From NCBI RefSeq assembly GCF_002309535.1, contig NZ_CP023275.1:682001-746000 (forward strand): a stretch of DNA of 64,000 nucleotides, read 5' to 3'. Shown here piece by piece: positions 48,259-55,740 of this stretch. Numbering within the stretch: position 1 is the first letter of the stretch; every line of letters begins with the position of its first letter. This DNA comes from Sulfurospirillum diekertiae (GTDB lineage: Bacteria; Campylobacterota; Campylobacteria; Campylobacterales; Sulfurospirillaceae). A program made the translations under genes and the position numbers. A model generated the notes under the pieces. That model made no database searches, had not been told where the DNA came from, and worked only from the letters and a program-made list of their open reading frames with translations.

Positions 48259-49065
48259 ATGCAATTAGTCCTCTCTCTATGTTCAGGCATTGGCTTACTA
48301 GATCGTGCATTTAAAGAAGCTGGTTTTTGTGTTGTAAGTGCAGGTGACATTATTCTAGGTAAGCATTTTGATATCCGTGACTTTACAGGTGTTAAAGGTA
48401 AATTTGATGGAGTAATTGGCGGTACTCCTTGCCCTGATTTTTCTCTTATGAAACGTGACCGACCGGCTTTAGAAGATTCATACGGTTACCAAATGATTTT
48501 AAATTTTATACGTATAGTCACAGAGTGTGACTCGTCCTGGTATCTTTTAGAAAATGTGAGTGGTGTACCTAATATTCAAATTGATGGATATTCACATCAG
48601 CGAATTGACATTAACCAATCTTGGTATGAAAACGTGACTCGGCTGCGCCACATTCAATTCGGTCATAAAGAGAATAAATACCTACAAATTGAAAGAAAAA
48701 ACGTGACTGATCGATCACAGAAATTTGAACATTGTGCACTTGCAAATGATAGCCGTTCTTTTAGAGAACTTTGTAAATTGCAAGGCTTAGAAGATGATTT
48801 CGACTTAAAAAGTTTTAACGTGCAAGGTAAAAAAAGAGCTGTAGGTAACGGTGTTCCTCTTTGTATTGGTAGAGCACTTGCAAAAGCTGTGACTGACCTG
48901 GATGGAATAAGTGTGACTCAACAGGATAATAAAATCTGTGAATGTGGTTGCGGTCGAATTGTGACTCAGCAGCGAGGTAAATATTATGATTTTTCTTGCC
49001 GTAAACGAGCGCAAAGAAATAGACAAAAATCTGCTGTGACTTTGCAGCAACAAATAGGATTGTAA
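48259..49065 (+). CDS. C5 DNA cytosine methyltransferase of the element
   Basis: A 268-residue DNA methyltransferase. Motif I is LSLCSGIGLLDRAF near residue 5, the catalytic PC motif is GGTPCPDFS near 54-62, motif VI is LLENVSG near 96 and motif X is GNGVPLCIGRALA near 196. A cysteine cluster (CECGCG ... FSCRKRA) follows motif X and may bind zinc. No restriction enzyme is nearby, so it probably protects the element's DNA or modifies the host. The sequence GTGACT is repeated seven times in the gene. The start ATG 48259 is 1 nt after rep. Confidence 0.88.
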   Translation: MQLVLSLCSGIGLLDRAFKEAGFCVVSAGDIILGKHFDIRDFTGVKGKFDGVIGGTPCPDFSLMKRDRPALEDSYGYQMILNFIRIVTECDSSWYLLENVSGVPNIQIDGYSHQRIDINQSWYENVTRLRHIQFGHKENKYLQIERKNVTDRSQKFEHCALANDSRSFRELCKLQGLEDDFDLKSFNVQGKKRAVGNGVPLCIGRALAKAVTDLDGISVTQQDNKICECGCGRIVTQQRGKYYDFSCRKRAQRNRQKSAVTLQQQIGL

Positions 49066-49068
49066 AAA

Positions 49069-49170
49069 ATGAAACAAAATGAAGATTTTTATTTCGATTG
49101 TATTTTAGGTTTTTTTATCTTGTGTCCTGATCTTATAAATGTATTTTTAAAGGAGTTAAAAAATGATTGA
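49069..49170 (+). CDS. Element small hydrophobic protein, 33 aa
   Basis: A 33-codon frame after the methyltransferase, MKQNEDFYFDCILGFFILCP onwards. It has one hydrophobic helix and overlaps the peptidase start by 8 nt. A small membrane peptide next to an endolysin-like gene could be a lysis helper. Evidence is size and position only. Confidence 0.35.
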   Translation: MKQNEDFYFDCILGFFILCPDLINVFLKELKND

Positions 49171-49534
49171 TTGGTTAATGGTTGAACACTTCAAAAAAGA
49201 AGAGTTTACATGTAAGTGTGGTTGTGGTCTTAATAATATCAATGATGATGTTGTTTATATGTTGGATACTGCTCGTCAATGGGCAAATATTCCTTTTAAA
49301 ATTAACTGTGGTTGTCGTTGTAAAAAACATAATAAAGATGTAGGGGGTGTAACAGATAGTGCACATACAAAAGGTTTGGCTGTGGATATTTCCACTCCTA
49401 GCGATAGTGTTCGATTTAGCATTGTTTCGGCTCTGTTAAAAGTAGGTTTTAAACGTGTTTTGCTTTACGACACGTTTATTCATTGTGATATGGATTTGTC
49501 AAAACCAAATCCTATACTAATAATTATGAAATAA
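49163..49534 (+). CDS. M15-family D,D-peptidase (endolysin-like)
   Basis: A 123-residue peptidase of the M15_3/VanY kind that cuts peptidoglycan cross-links. The zinc ligands are seen in SAHTKGLAVDIS (H near 69, D near 76) and FIHCDMD (H near 109). The N-terminus FKKEEFTCKCGCG is usual in phage members. It could serve virion entry or release. A palindrome variant (TTTACATGTAAG at 49205) encodes FTCK. Filamentous phages normally have no lysis enzyme, so its presence matters for classifying the element. Confidence 0.88.
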   Translation: MIDWLMVEHFKKEEFTCKCGCGLNNINDDVVYMLDTARQWANIPFKINCGCRCKKHNKDVGGVTDSAHTKGLAVDISTPSDSVRFSIVSALLKVGFKRVLLYDTFIHCDMDLSKPNPILIIMK

Positions 49535-49543
49535 GGAAAAAAA

Positions 49544-49873
49544 ATGGATTTAAAAAAATTACAAGGATACGACTGGTCTAGTGTTTTAAGAGGTGTCGGT
49601 CAAGTTGCTACGGCTTTCAACCCCGCTATTGGTGGTGGTCTTATTGTTGCTTCTCAGGTGGTGGAAACGCTTAATCAAGATACTACACTTCAAAATAACG
49701 AAGTGTTAAAAAATGATGTTATTGGTCTTACTCGTTGTTCTGAAATTCTTTCAGATTATCTGCAAAAAAAAGAGCTTAAACAAGAGGTTAACGATGATAA
49801 TTTAAAACTCGTTCTTGTTTCTATCCAGTCTCTTGATGTACTGTTTGACAAAACAGTTGCAATTATGAAGTAA
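49544..49873 (+). CDS. Element protein, 109 aa, unknown
   Basis: A 109-residue protein with a small-residue hydrophobic stretch near 20-42 (QVATAFNPAIGGGLIVASQV) and a helical, charged C-terminal half. It follows the peptidase by 9 nt. The layout would suit a holin-like or virion protein, but no family is recognised. Confidence 0.55.
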   Translation: MDLKKLQGYDWSSVLRGVGQVATAFNPAIGGGLIVASQVVETLNQDTTLQNNEVLKNDVIGLTRCSEILSDYLQKKELKQEVNDDNLKLVLVSIQSLDVLFDKTVAIMK

Positions 49874-49883
49874 GGGGGTTTTT

Positions 49884-50462
49884 ATGTATGCTCCTACTAA
49901 TGCAGTTTTGTCTATTGCCCCTATAAATACTTCTTTTACTCTTTTTGATGGTACTACTGTTGATGTTAGTTTAGGTGATTTAGTTTTTTTTATTCAAGGG
50001 CAAAATACGGAGACTAATAATCTTGAATATTTAGATTTTGTTGTTGTTTCTTTTGTTGATAATATTTTTAATTATTCAAAAACAATTTTGGGATCTAATT
50101 TTCAAGTATTTCTTTCTTCTGATCGTAATAGTTTTATTTTTACTTCTGGTGAAAATTTTCAATATGTTGATTTTGTAATTGATGCCTCTGCAATGTCTAA
50201 ATTACCTAGTTCTCCCCATATTACTGGTGGTGTCAATCAAATGGTTTTTCTGTTCCTGATCTTGATGGTAATTTTGGTGCTTATCCTAATGCACGGTTGT
50301 AACTGTTTCGGCTCGTAAAGGTGAATATGTTGTTGAGGCTTCTCAGCAATTATGGTCTTATCCGCTGTTGATCTTCAGGGTAGTTCTGTTATTTATAAGC
50401 TTTCTCAAAATGGTAAAATTCTTTTAGCTCCTCATTTCTTGCTTACGTTAAAGGATTCATAA
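49884..50462 (+). pseudogene. Element gene broken by three frameshifts
   Basis: The first 110 codons (MYAPTNAVLSIAPINTSFTL onwards) are open. Coding potential then moves to other frames: SNGFSVPDLDGNFGAYPN (about 50240-50290), TVVTVSARKGEYVVEASQQ (about 50293-50350), and back to the original frame as SAVDLQGSSVIYKLSQNGKI up to the stop at 50460-50462. Each step equals the loss of one base. The restored product would be about 190 residues, beta-rich and possibly a virion protein. Without the shifts the first frame ends at 50318 with an artificial hydrophobic tail. Real decay or base-calling errors are both possible. Confidence 0.65.
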
Positions 50463-51635
50463 TGGGTGGTTGGTCTGGTGCAGGTTCGGTTAATCGTACT
50501 GTTGATACTCAACCGTCTACTCCTTCCACTATTCCTGGTGTTGAAGTTCCTTCGGTTCTTCTACGCCCGTAAATAACACTAATTTTAGACCTAATCTTCC
50601 TACTAGTAAAGAAGTTGCGATGTCTGCTCTTGAAAGTGCTATTTCTATGTCTAAAATTTCAGGTAAGACAAAGGTGGCTATTAGGTGGCTATTGATCTTT
50701 TTAGTACTGCTTATACTTTATTGTCTGAATATATGAAAACTGCTTCAGGTGATGATTTAAAAGAGGCTAAAAATAAACAACAAGAAGCTGAAAATCTTAA
50801 GTATACTTTGGAAAATATGGGTAAATTAGAGGATTATCTTACTCGTCAACAAGATGCTTTAGTTCCTCCTCCTAGTGGTGCTACTTTGCCATCTGTTTTA
50901 ACTCAGAATACTAAATCTTTGGTTACTTCTATAGGCACATTAACCTCTACTTTTGGCTCGAAGTTTGATGTTTTTAATGATTACATGTATGGGTTATTAA
51001 AATACATGGATATTGCTACAGGTTTTATGGATAAATCTTATACTCTTAATAAAGATTTAGCAGATCAAGCTAAAAAAGATAAAGAAGCTACAACCGAAGT
51101 GGGCGACACAAAGATGACTGCGCAAGAAATTTTAAATCAAAAAAATCTTGCTATGATGAAAAACTATCAGTTTAAAACGAGTGCTTTAGATAATAGTGTA
51201 CTCGAAGCAACAAACCTTTCAGGTATGACACCGTTGCAGATTGAAGCTTCCAAAAATTCATATATTGCTGAAGCTAATGAATTCGCAAAGTCACCAATCG
51301 AAACGACCATCTTAGAGTCTGATAGTGTTGTCGGTATGTCTCCTCGTGAGATCGAAGTTAGTCACAGATCAAACGAGGTTGAGGCAAGAGTTTATCAAAG
51401 AACACCAACAACCGTTAAGGATATTGATGAGAATGTTCTTTTTGATATGGCTCCTCGTGAGGCTAATTTGGTTAAAAATGCGGTTACTGCAATTAATGCA
51501 ACAGATGAGAAAAACTTTGAGTTAGATGATGAAGATCAGGATATTGTTTCACCTACTGATATTTCTACATGTTTTGGTTATGAAAGTTATGCTAAAATGG
51601 TTGATGATTTAATTAAAGATTATCAAGGGGCTTAA
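50462..51635 (+). pseudogene. Element gene broken by a frameshift and an 11-bp tandem duplication
   Basis: The frame opens at ATG 50462, overlapping the previous stop (MGGWSGAGSVNRTVDTQPST), and stops at 50572. Coding continues one frame over (SSTPVNNTNFRPNLPTSKEV). It shifts again at AGGTGGCTATT, present twice in tandem (50672-50682, 50683-50693). Removing one copy restores KTKVAIDLFSTAYTLL and joins it to the long frame ending at 51635. The restored product has about 390 residues: a proline/threonine-rich start, then helical, charged sequence. The part from GTG 50685 (316 residues) could still be made. No family recognised; a virion protein is likely. Confidence 0.7.
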
Positions 51636-51636
51636 T

Positions 51637-51816
51637 ATGATTAAAGGTAGAAATAATGAAAAACATAATTTTTCTTTTTTAGATTATGTTTTTGTTCTCT
51701 TTTTTGTTTTTGCTGTAGTTTTTTTCTATTTTAAATTTTTTGTTAATCAATCATATGGTGATATGGTTGAAAGTTCTGTTAATCAATATAAGAATGATAC
51801 TTCATTTAGTAAATAG
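51637..51816 (+). CDS. Element single-pass membrane protein, 59 aa
   Basis: A 59-residue frame with a basic N-terminus, one very hydrophobic helix (about residues 15-36, rich in F and V) and a polar C-terminus. The start ATG 51637 follows AAGGGG with 7-nt spacing. The size and topology are those of a small phage membrane or coat protein. Its stop lies in the left arm of a terminator. Confidence 0.6.
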   Translation: MIKGRNNEKHNFSFLDYVFVLFFVFAVVFFYFKFFVNQSYGDMVESSVNQYKNDTSFSK

Positions 51817-51837
51817 CCTTTTTTAGGCTGTTTACTA
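51807..51837 (+). terminator. Terminator in the element
   Basis: TAGTAAATAGCC (51807-51818) pairs over 12 bp (one G-U) with GGCTGTTTACTA (51826-51837). A T7 run lies at 51858-51864 further on. Confidence 0.65.
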
Positions 51838-51900
51838 TTCTTAAATTATCATTAATCTTTTTTTAACATTCGTCTCTCTCGTTCTTTTCTTCCCCCTCTA

Positions 51901-51930
51901 TTGACATTTTAAAAATACTTTTAACATTCT
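51901..51930 (+). promoter_or_regulatory. Element promoter-like repeat, copy 1
   Basis: A 30-nt block starting TTGACATTTTAAAAATACTT lies 20 nt before the 251-aa gene. It matches the block at 54682-54711 at 26 of 30 positions by my count. TTGACA is unusual because the host sigma-70 promoters here rarely show a -35. Confidence 0.5.
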
Positions 51931-51949
51931 CGAAAAAACGAGGTGTTAA

Positions 51950-52705
51950 ATGGGAACTGTCGAGCAAGTTGGAAAAAACTCTGCTGAAGAATTCTTTGAA
52001 ACAATTATCATGATGGTTGGATATGAGGAGTCAAAAAAGATTATTCAAGGTTTTACTAAAGATATAGAAAATCCTATTTTAAAAGAAGCTGTCGAGAGTT
52101 CTATGAATGTTTTAACTTTTGGTTTTATTATGCAAGCTGTTCGTACACAAGAGGCTTTTGTTTCAAAAATATTCCATCTTGTTGAAGTTTTGGGTGCGTC
52201 TTTAATTGCTGACCCCGCTAAAAGAGCTTTAGCTAAAATGAGAAAATTTAAAGGTGTTAAGCTTTTTCGTAGAATGGGATTTTTTCAAGGTTCTAATCAA
52301 GATAATATTATGACTGCTGGTATTATATTTACTCATGCGGGTAATTATTCTCGTCAACAAGGTGTTTCTAGTTCAACATCAATGGGCAGTTCTTTGGATT
52401 TAATGAATTCTACCAAAAACTCCCTCTACAACCGTGAGCAATTACATATGGGCTTAGGTAATAATATGGCATCACGTTACAATGAGACTTTAATGTTTAA
52501 GCTTTTCACAAAGTCATTTACTGCTCAGGATACTACTCTCATGAAGAAAATTCTTGGACGTGATACTGCTTCCGTTCTTGATGTAAACGATCTTAATAAA
52601 GCAGCCGACTTTATGTATACAAAAGACTCTAACGGCAAATTAACTGGTCTAAGTGAAGAATTTATGAATTTAATTAATGCTCTTGCATATGTTCATAATA
52701 AGTAG
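51950..52705 (+). CDS. Element protein, 251 aa, unknown
   Basis: A 251-residue helical protein. Two moderately hydrophobic stretches (about residues 40-60 and 70-90) are followed by a basic region (KRALAKMRKFKGVKLFRR) and a polar serine/asparagine-rich second half. There is no Walker motif or known domain. It starts a transcription unit with its own promoter repeat and is followed 6 nt later by the 298-aa gene. A virion or membrane-associated role is possible. Confidence 0.65.
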   Translation: MGTVEQVGKNSAEEFFETIIMMVGYEESKKIIQGFTKDIENPILKEAVESSMNVLTFGFIMQAVRTQEAFVSKIFHLVEVLGASLIADPAKRALAKMRKFKGVKLFRRMGFFQGSNQDNIMTAGIIFTHAGNYSRQQGVSSSTSMGSSLDLMNSTKNSLYNREQLHMGLGNNMASRYNETLMFKLFTKSFTAQDTTLMKKILGRDTASVLDVNDLNKAADFMYTKDSNGKLTGLSEEFMNLINALAYVHNK

Positions 52706-52711
52706 TTTTTT

Positions 52712-53608
52712 ATGTCATCTTCTACTATTCCATATTATGATTCATATGATTATTTTCAGCCTGCCTATACTGGGGTTAAACCTATTCTTAAAAATGATGT
52801 TATTTTTGATAGTTTTTTTTTAGATTCCGATGTTCCTCTCTTTAAAACATCTTTTTATGGTGTTGGTTTTTGTTATCTTCATGGTTTTTTGAATTCACTA
52901 CCCGCACTTTCTTGTCTTGGTATTTCTCGTTTTCCAAGTGCTGGAAATCCTTTTTTAAAAGATTCTAAACATGGTTTAATGCTTTGTTCTTTTTTTACTA
53001 ATTATATTAGGGGTTATTTTACTTCTTTTATGGGTGTTAGTTATGAAGAGTCTTATAATTATTTATTGTCTGCTCTTGGTAAATATGTTATTTTTAATCT
53101 AAATGCGGAATATCCCTTATTCCGTAATTCAGCTTTAGTTGTTTTTGATACTTTTGAAGATGCTTTTGCTTTTATTGGTAATGACGGTGAAACTGTTATA
53201 AAAATAATTTCTGAAGTTTATAAAATAGATGGTTATTATTATTGTAAGGGTGATGAGTGGACGGTTTATGGAGTTTTGCCTCCTGTTGTTTGTTGTTATC
53301 CTGATTTCGCTCCAATTGTTAAAATTTTTGGTGGTACTCCATCATCTAATCAGTTGAGTAATATTAAAACTATAGCCTCACTTTTAGGTTGTGATACTTC
53401 TGAAAATGGTTTAAGTGGTTGTAAACTTGGATTTCTTTATGTTGAAAGAGTTGTTGCAATGCTTGGTGGTTCTGTTTATTCTGATCTTCCATTAACTTTA
53501 AAAGAAGCTTGTCGTGTTCTTGGTGTTGATACGAATGAAAATGGTTTAAAAGATTGTGAATTATCCAAAGAGTATGTAAAAAGAATATCAATAATGTTGG
53601 GAGCGTAA
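52712..53608 (+). CDS. Element protein, 298 aa, with C-terminal repeats
   Basis: A 298-residue aromatic-rich protein (many Y and F in the first 200 residues) with no recognised family. The C-terminus carries two copies of a ~35-residue unit, LGCDTSENGLSGCKL... and LGVDTNENGLKDCEL..., each ending in YVxR and MLG. This could be an attachment or receptor-binding protein, judged only from being long, late and repeat-containing. The coding strand is strikingly T-rich. Confidence 0.65.
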   Translation: MSSSTIPYYDSYDYFQPAYTGVKPILKNDVIFDSFFLDSDVPLFKTSFYGVGFCYLHGFLNSLPALSCLGISRFPSAGNPFLKDSKHGLMLCSFFTNYIRGYFTSFMGVSYEESYNYLLSALGKYVIFNLNAEYPLFRNSALVVFDTFEDAFAFIGNDGETVIKIISEVYKIDGYYYCKGDEWTVYGVLPPVVCCYPDFAPIVKIFGGTPSSNQLSNIKTIASLLGCDTSENGLSGCKLGFLYVERVVAMLGGSVYSDLPLTLKEACRVLGVDTNENGLKDCELSKEYVKRISIMLGA

Positions 53609-53610
53609 AA

Positions 53611-53967
53611 ATGCCAATTTATAGAGTGCAATTAAAACAAGGACGTAGAACGATCACAAATCAAGTCGAAGCTAAAAGTGTAGCCGATTGTCTAGCTTTT
53701 TTTAATGAATTAACGACCATGAAAGTGAGTGAGATTTTAAAGATAGAATACTCGGACGATACTCAATCTCCAATAGATGATTTCGGTTACTGGGCTGTAT
53801 TCAAAGGCATTATTAAAACGAATGCAAATATGAGTCATCAGATCGTGCTTAATAATGTCAAGTTAAATAAAAATGAGGGTGATATAGCTCTTTCATGTCG
53901 TAACCATTTAGAGGTAGGTGGTTTTAACATAACAAGCATTGTGACTGGATTGTTCAAAAGGTCTTAG
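53611..53967 (+). CDS. Element protein, 118 aa, unknown
   Basis: A soluble 118-residue protein with an N-terminal beta/alpha pattern (YRVQLKQGRRTITNQVEAKS). No family is recognised. Its base composition is less T-rich than the two genes before it. It starts 2 nt after the 298-aa gene and is the last rightward gene before the non-coding hairpin region. Confidence 0.6.
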   Translation: MPIYRVQLKQGRRTITNQVEAKSVADCLAFFNELTTMKVSEILKIEYSDDTQSPIDDFGYWAVFKGIIKTNANMSHQIVLNNVKLNKNEGDIALSCRNHLEVGGFNITSIVTGLFKRS

Positions 53968-54310
53968 AGATTAGCCTACATGTAGGCTCACGCCTCTCTT
54001 TCTCTTTGTCAAACGCAGAATCCAAACTTAACAAAGTTAAAGCTTTAAAAATAAAGCTCCCGCCACCCGCTAGGGTATAAGGGGCATTAACCAAGAATGG
54101 GACTATGTCCCACTTTTGGTTAATGATAGCCCCGACCAAAAAGTGCGCTTTGCGCCAAAACACACGTCTAAACTGAGTGGCAGATTCGAACGCCAAACAC
54201 TCTCAAAAATACATAAAATTTCACAAACTCCACCTTAAAAGCCCGCTCTTTGCTTTTATATCTCAACAATCGTTAAGTGACTAAGCGGTGGAGCGTGAGC
54301 TCCCTCTCTT
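53968..54310. other. 343-nt multi-hairpin non-coding region (origin/packaging candidate)
   Basis: A perfect 16-nt palindrome AGCCTACATGTAGGCT lies at 53973-53988. A large branched hairpin spans 54081-54133: GGGGC and ATTAACCA pair with TGGTTAAT and GCCCC (GATA bulged), with an inner TGGGAC/GTCCCA stem. Smaller hairpins are GCGC-TTT-GCGC near 54145-54155 and GGAGC/GCTCC at 54290-54303. The stretch is richer in C and G than its neighbours. Dense hairpins in the only long gap of a Rep-encoding element suggest a rolling-circle origin or packaging signal. No nick site can be assigned. Confidence 0.6.
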
Positions 54311-54571
54311 TTACATTGCTGTATCTGTAAATGTATAATTTTCTAAAGCTTTTACTAGGTCGGCTTTATTTTTTGTGATAGCTATTGCATAATCTAGGTT
54401 TGTTTTTCTGTGTGCCGTTATATTGCTTTTACAATAAACGTAGCTCCCTGATTGATAAGCTATTTTTCCACATGTAAGACATCGTAACTCACTTAATGTT
54501 GTACTCGTGACATTTTTTAATCCAAAACTACTTTTTAAAAACGTTTGACAATCTGTTGCAGATACTGCCAT
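54311..54571 (-). CDS. Element zinc-ribbon-like protein, 86 aa (only leftward gene)
   Basis: An 86-residue protein with cysteines spaced CLTCG ... VYCKS that could bind zinc. The N-terminus MAVSATDCQTFLKSSFGL is helical. It is the only gene on the minus strand of the element and has its own promoter-like TTGACATTTC at 54632-54623. An opposed lone gene would suit a regulator of the lysogenic state, but no DNA-binding fold is recognised. Confidence 0.55.
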   Translation of the reverse strand: MAVSATDCQTFLKSSFGLKNVTSTTLSELRCLTCGKIAYQSGSYVYCKSNITAHRKTNLDYAIAITKNKADLVKALENYTFTDTAM

Positions 54572-54622
54572 TTTTCCCCCTTTTTTTATCTTAAATATGA
54601 TTTGAATGATAATTTTAAAAAT

Positions 54623-54632
54623 GAAATGTCAA
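54623..54632 (-). promoter_or_regulatory. Element promoter-like repeat, copy 3 (leftward)
   Basis: Minus-strand ATATTGACATTTC shares the first 12 bases of the rightward copies and lies about 60 nt before the leftward gene. Confidence 0.4.
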
Positions 54633-54681
54633 TATGACTTATCTCTAAGTCTCTTCTTTTCGTTGTTTTGAAACACCTATA

Positions 54682-54711
54682 TTGACATTTCAAAAAAACT
54701 TTTAAACTTCT
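54682..54711 (+). promoter_or_regulatory. Element promoter-like repeat, copy 2
   Basis: A 30-nt block starting TTGACATTTCAAAAAAACTT, near-identical to 51901-51930, lies 42 nt before the 117-aa gene. Confidence 0.5.
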
Positions 54712-54753
54712 TCCCATGTTTTGCAAAACAAAATCAAACGCAAAGGTAAACCA

Positions 54754-55107
54754 ATGATCAAACAAAAAATTGCCGGTAGAAACGTCAATACTGTTTCGGC
54801 TTCAGGTAGTGTGGCGGATATGACAACTTTAGGCGCAATCTTAGAGGGTGAATTATCTTTTTATGAGCAAAAATTTGAGGGTGGCACAACTGCTAATCCT
54901 GCGGTTCTCAACGCTAAAAAGTTTAGTGTAGGCAAAAAATATCTTAGCGGTCAAAGACAAAGTGCTAGCGTGTCTATTCCTCACGTTAAAGCTACAAAAT
55001 CTTTCGCTGAAATTCAAACGGCTGTGATCGGTCAATTTGATGAGAGCTTTAAGTCTTCAACAAAATGTGACTATTCAAACTTATTCTATGACAAGAAAGA
55101 GGCATAA
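54754..55107 (+). CDS. Element protein, 117 aa, unknown
   Basis: A soluble 117-residue protein (MIKQKIAGRNVNTVSASGSV). The start ATG 54754 follows AAAGG; the frame is open from 54721. No family is recognised. It has its own promoter repeat and is followed 2 nt later by a protein of similar size. The two may act as a pair, for example in replication or virion structure. Confidence 0.6.
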   Translation: MIKQKIAGRNVNTVSASGSVADMTTLGAILEGELSFYEQKFEGGTTANPAVLNAKKFSVGKKYLSGQRQSASVSIPHVKATKSFAEIQTAVIGQFDESFKSSTKCDYSNLFYDKKEA

Positions 55108-55109
55108 CA

Positions 55110-55445
55110 ATGGGACAAACATTAATTAAAAATAAACTTGGTGCAAAAACAAGTTCGTTTAATCTTCCATGCGATGATACGGTTGCAAGTGCTTTTTGTG
55201 CTTCTTTTCTTGAAGGCGAATATGTTGGATATGCTTTAAATTCCACAACTGGTACGGATACACCATCACCTTACAATCTTGTAAATGTTGTGATCTCAAA
55301 CACTCTGGGGTTAAAAACGTATCTTTCAATGGCTGTTAAATCAAACAAAAGTGAAGATGAAATTTATACCGCTCTTACTGGTTTGACATTTAACGGTGTC
55401 AAAGCGGATAATATCTCAATCATCAGCATGAGAAGCGTAGCGTAA
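55110..55445 (+). CDS. Element protein, 111 aa, unknown
   Basis: A soluble 111-residue protein, beta-rich with many small residues (SFLEGEYVGYALNSTTGTD). No family is recognised. It begins 2 nt after the 117-aa gene and its stop overlaps the next start by 1 nt, so the three genes form one unit. Confidence 0.6.
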   Translation: MGQTLIKNKLGAKTSSFNLPCDDTVASAFCASFLEGEYVGYALNSTTGTDTPSPYNLVNVVISNTLGLKTYLSMAVKSNKSEDEIYTALTGLTFNGVKADNISIISMRSVA

Positions 55446-55669
55446 TGACTTTTCAAGAGTGGTTGTCTTTTGGTTTGGCTGTTGGTTGTCAGCTTGTCGT
55501 AGTTGTTACAGTTATCGCAACTCTTAAAGAACGAGTAAAACGTTTAGAGTTGGATGTCGTTAACCTATGGGAAAAACAAAACGAAGCAAAAGAAAAGCAC
55601 GAAATGATCGTTAGAATTGATGCTAAGCTCGATATGCTTATCACTCAATTCGCTCAAAAACAAGGTTAG
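55445..55669 (+). CDS. Element membrane protein with coiled coil, 74 aa
   Basis: A 74-residue protein with one N-terminal transmembrane helix (about 5-27, GLAVGCQLVVVVTVIATL) and a charged coiled coil after it. This shape is common among phage spanin- or holin-associated proteins and small virion membrane proteins. It is the last gene of the element and ends in the arm of a terminator. Confidence 0.6.
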   Translation: MTFQEWLSFGLAVGCQLVVVVTVIATLKERVKRLELDVVNLWEKQNEAKEKHEMIVRIDAKLDMLITQFAQKQG

Positions 55670-55685
55670 AGGCTTAAAAGCCTCT
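55668..55685 (+). terminator. Terminator at the right end of the element
   Basis: AGAGGCTT (55668-55675) pairs with AAGCCTCT (55678-55685) around an AA spacer, followed by TTCCTCTT. Confidence 0.7.
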
Positions 55686-55740
55686 TTCCTCTTAAAACTT
55701 CAAAAAAATCAAAATCTTTCAAAAAAACACCCTTTACCCC

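Noticed and set aside
49884-50318. Intact 144-aa protein with C-terminal transmembrane helix
   Set aside because: The hydrophobic tail appears only because the frame is shifted. The neighbouring frame reads a normal soluble sequence (SNGFSVPDLDGNFGAYPN), so I call a frameshifted gene.
53370-53591. Minus-strand frame rich in Q, H and N opposite the 298-aa gene
   Set aside because: Its composition is the direct result of T-rich coding on the other strand.
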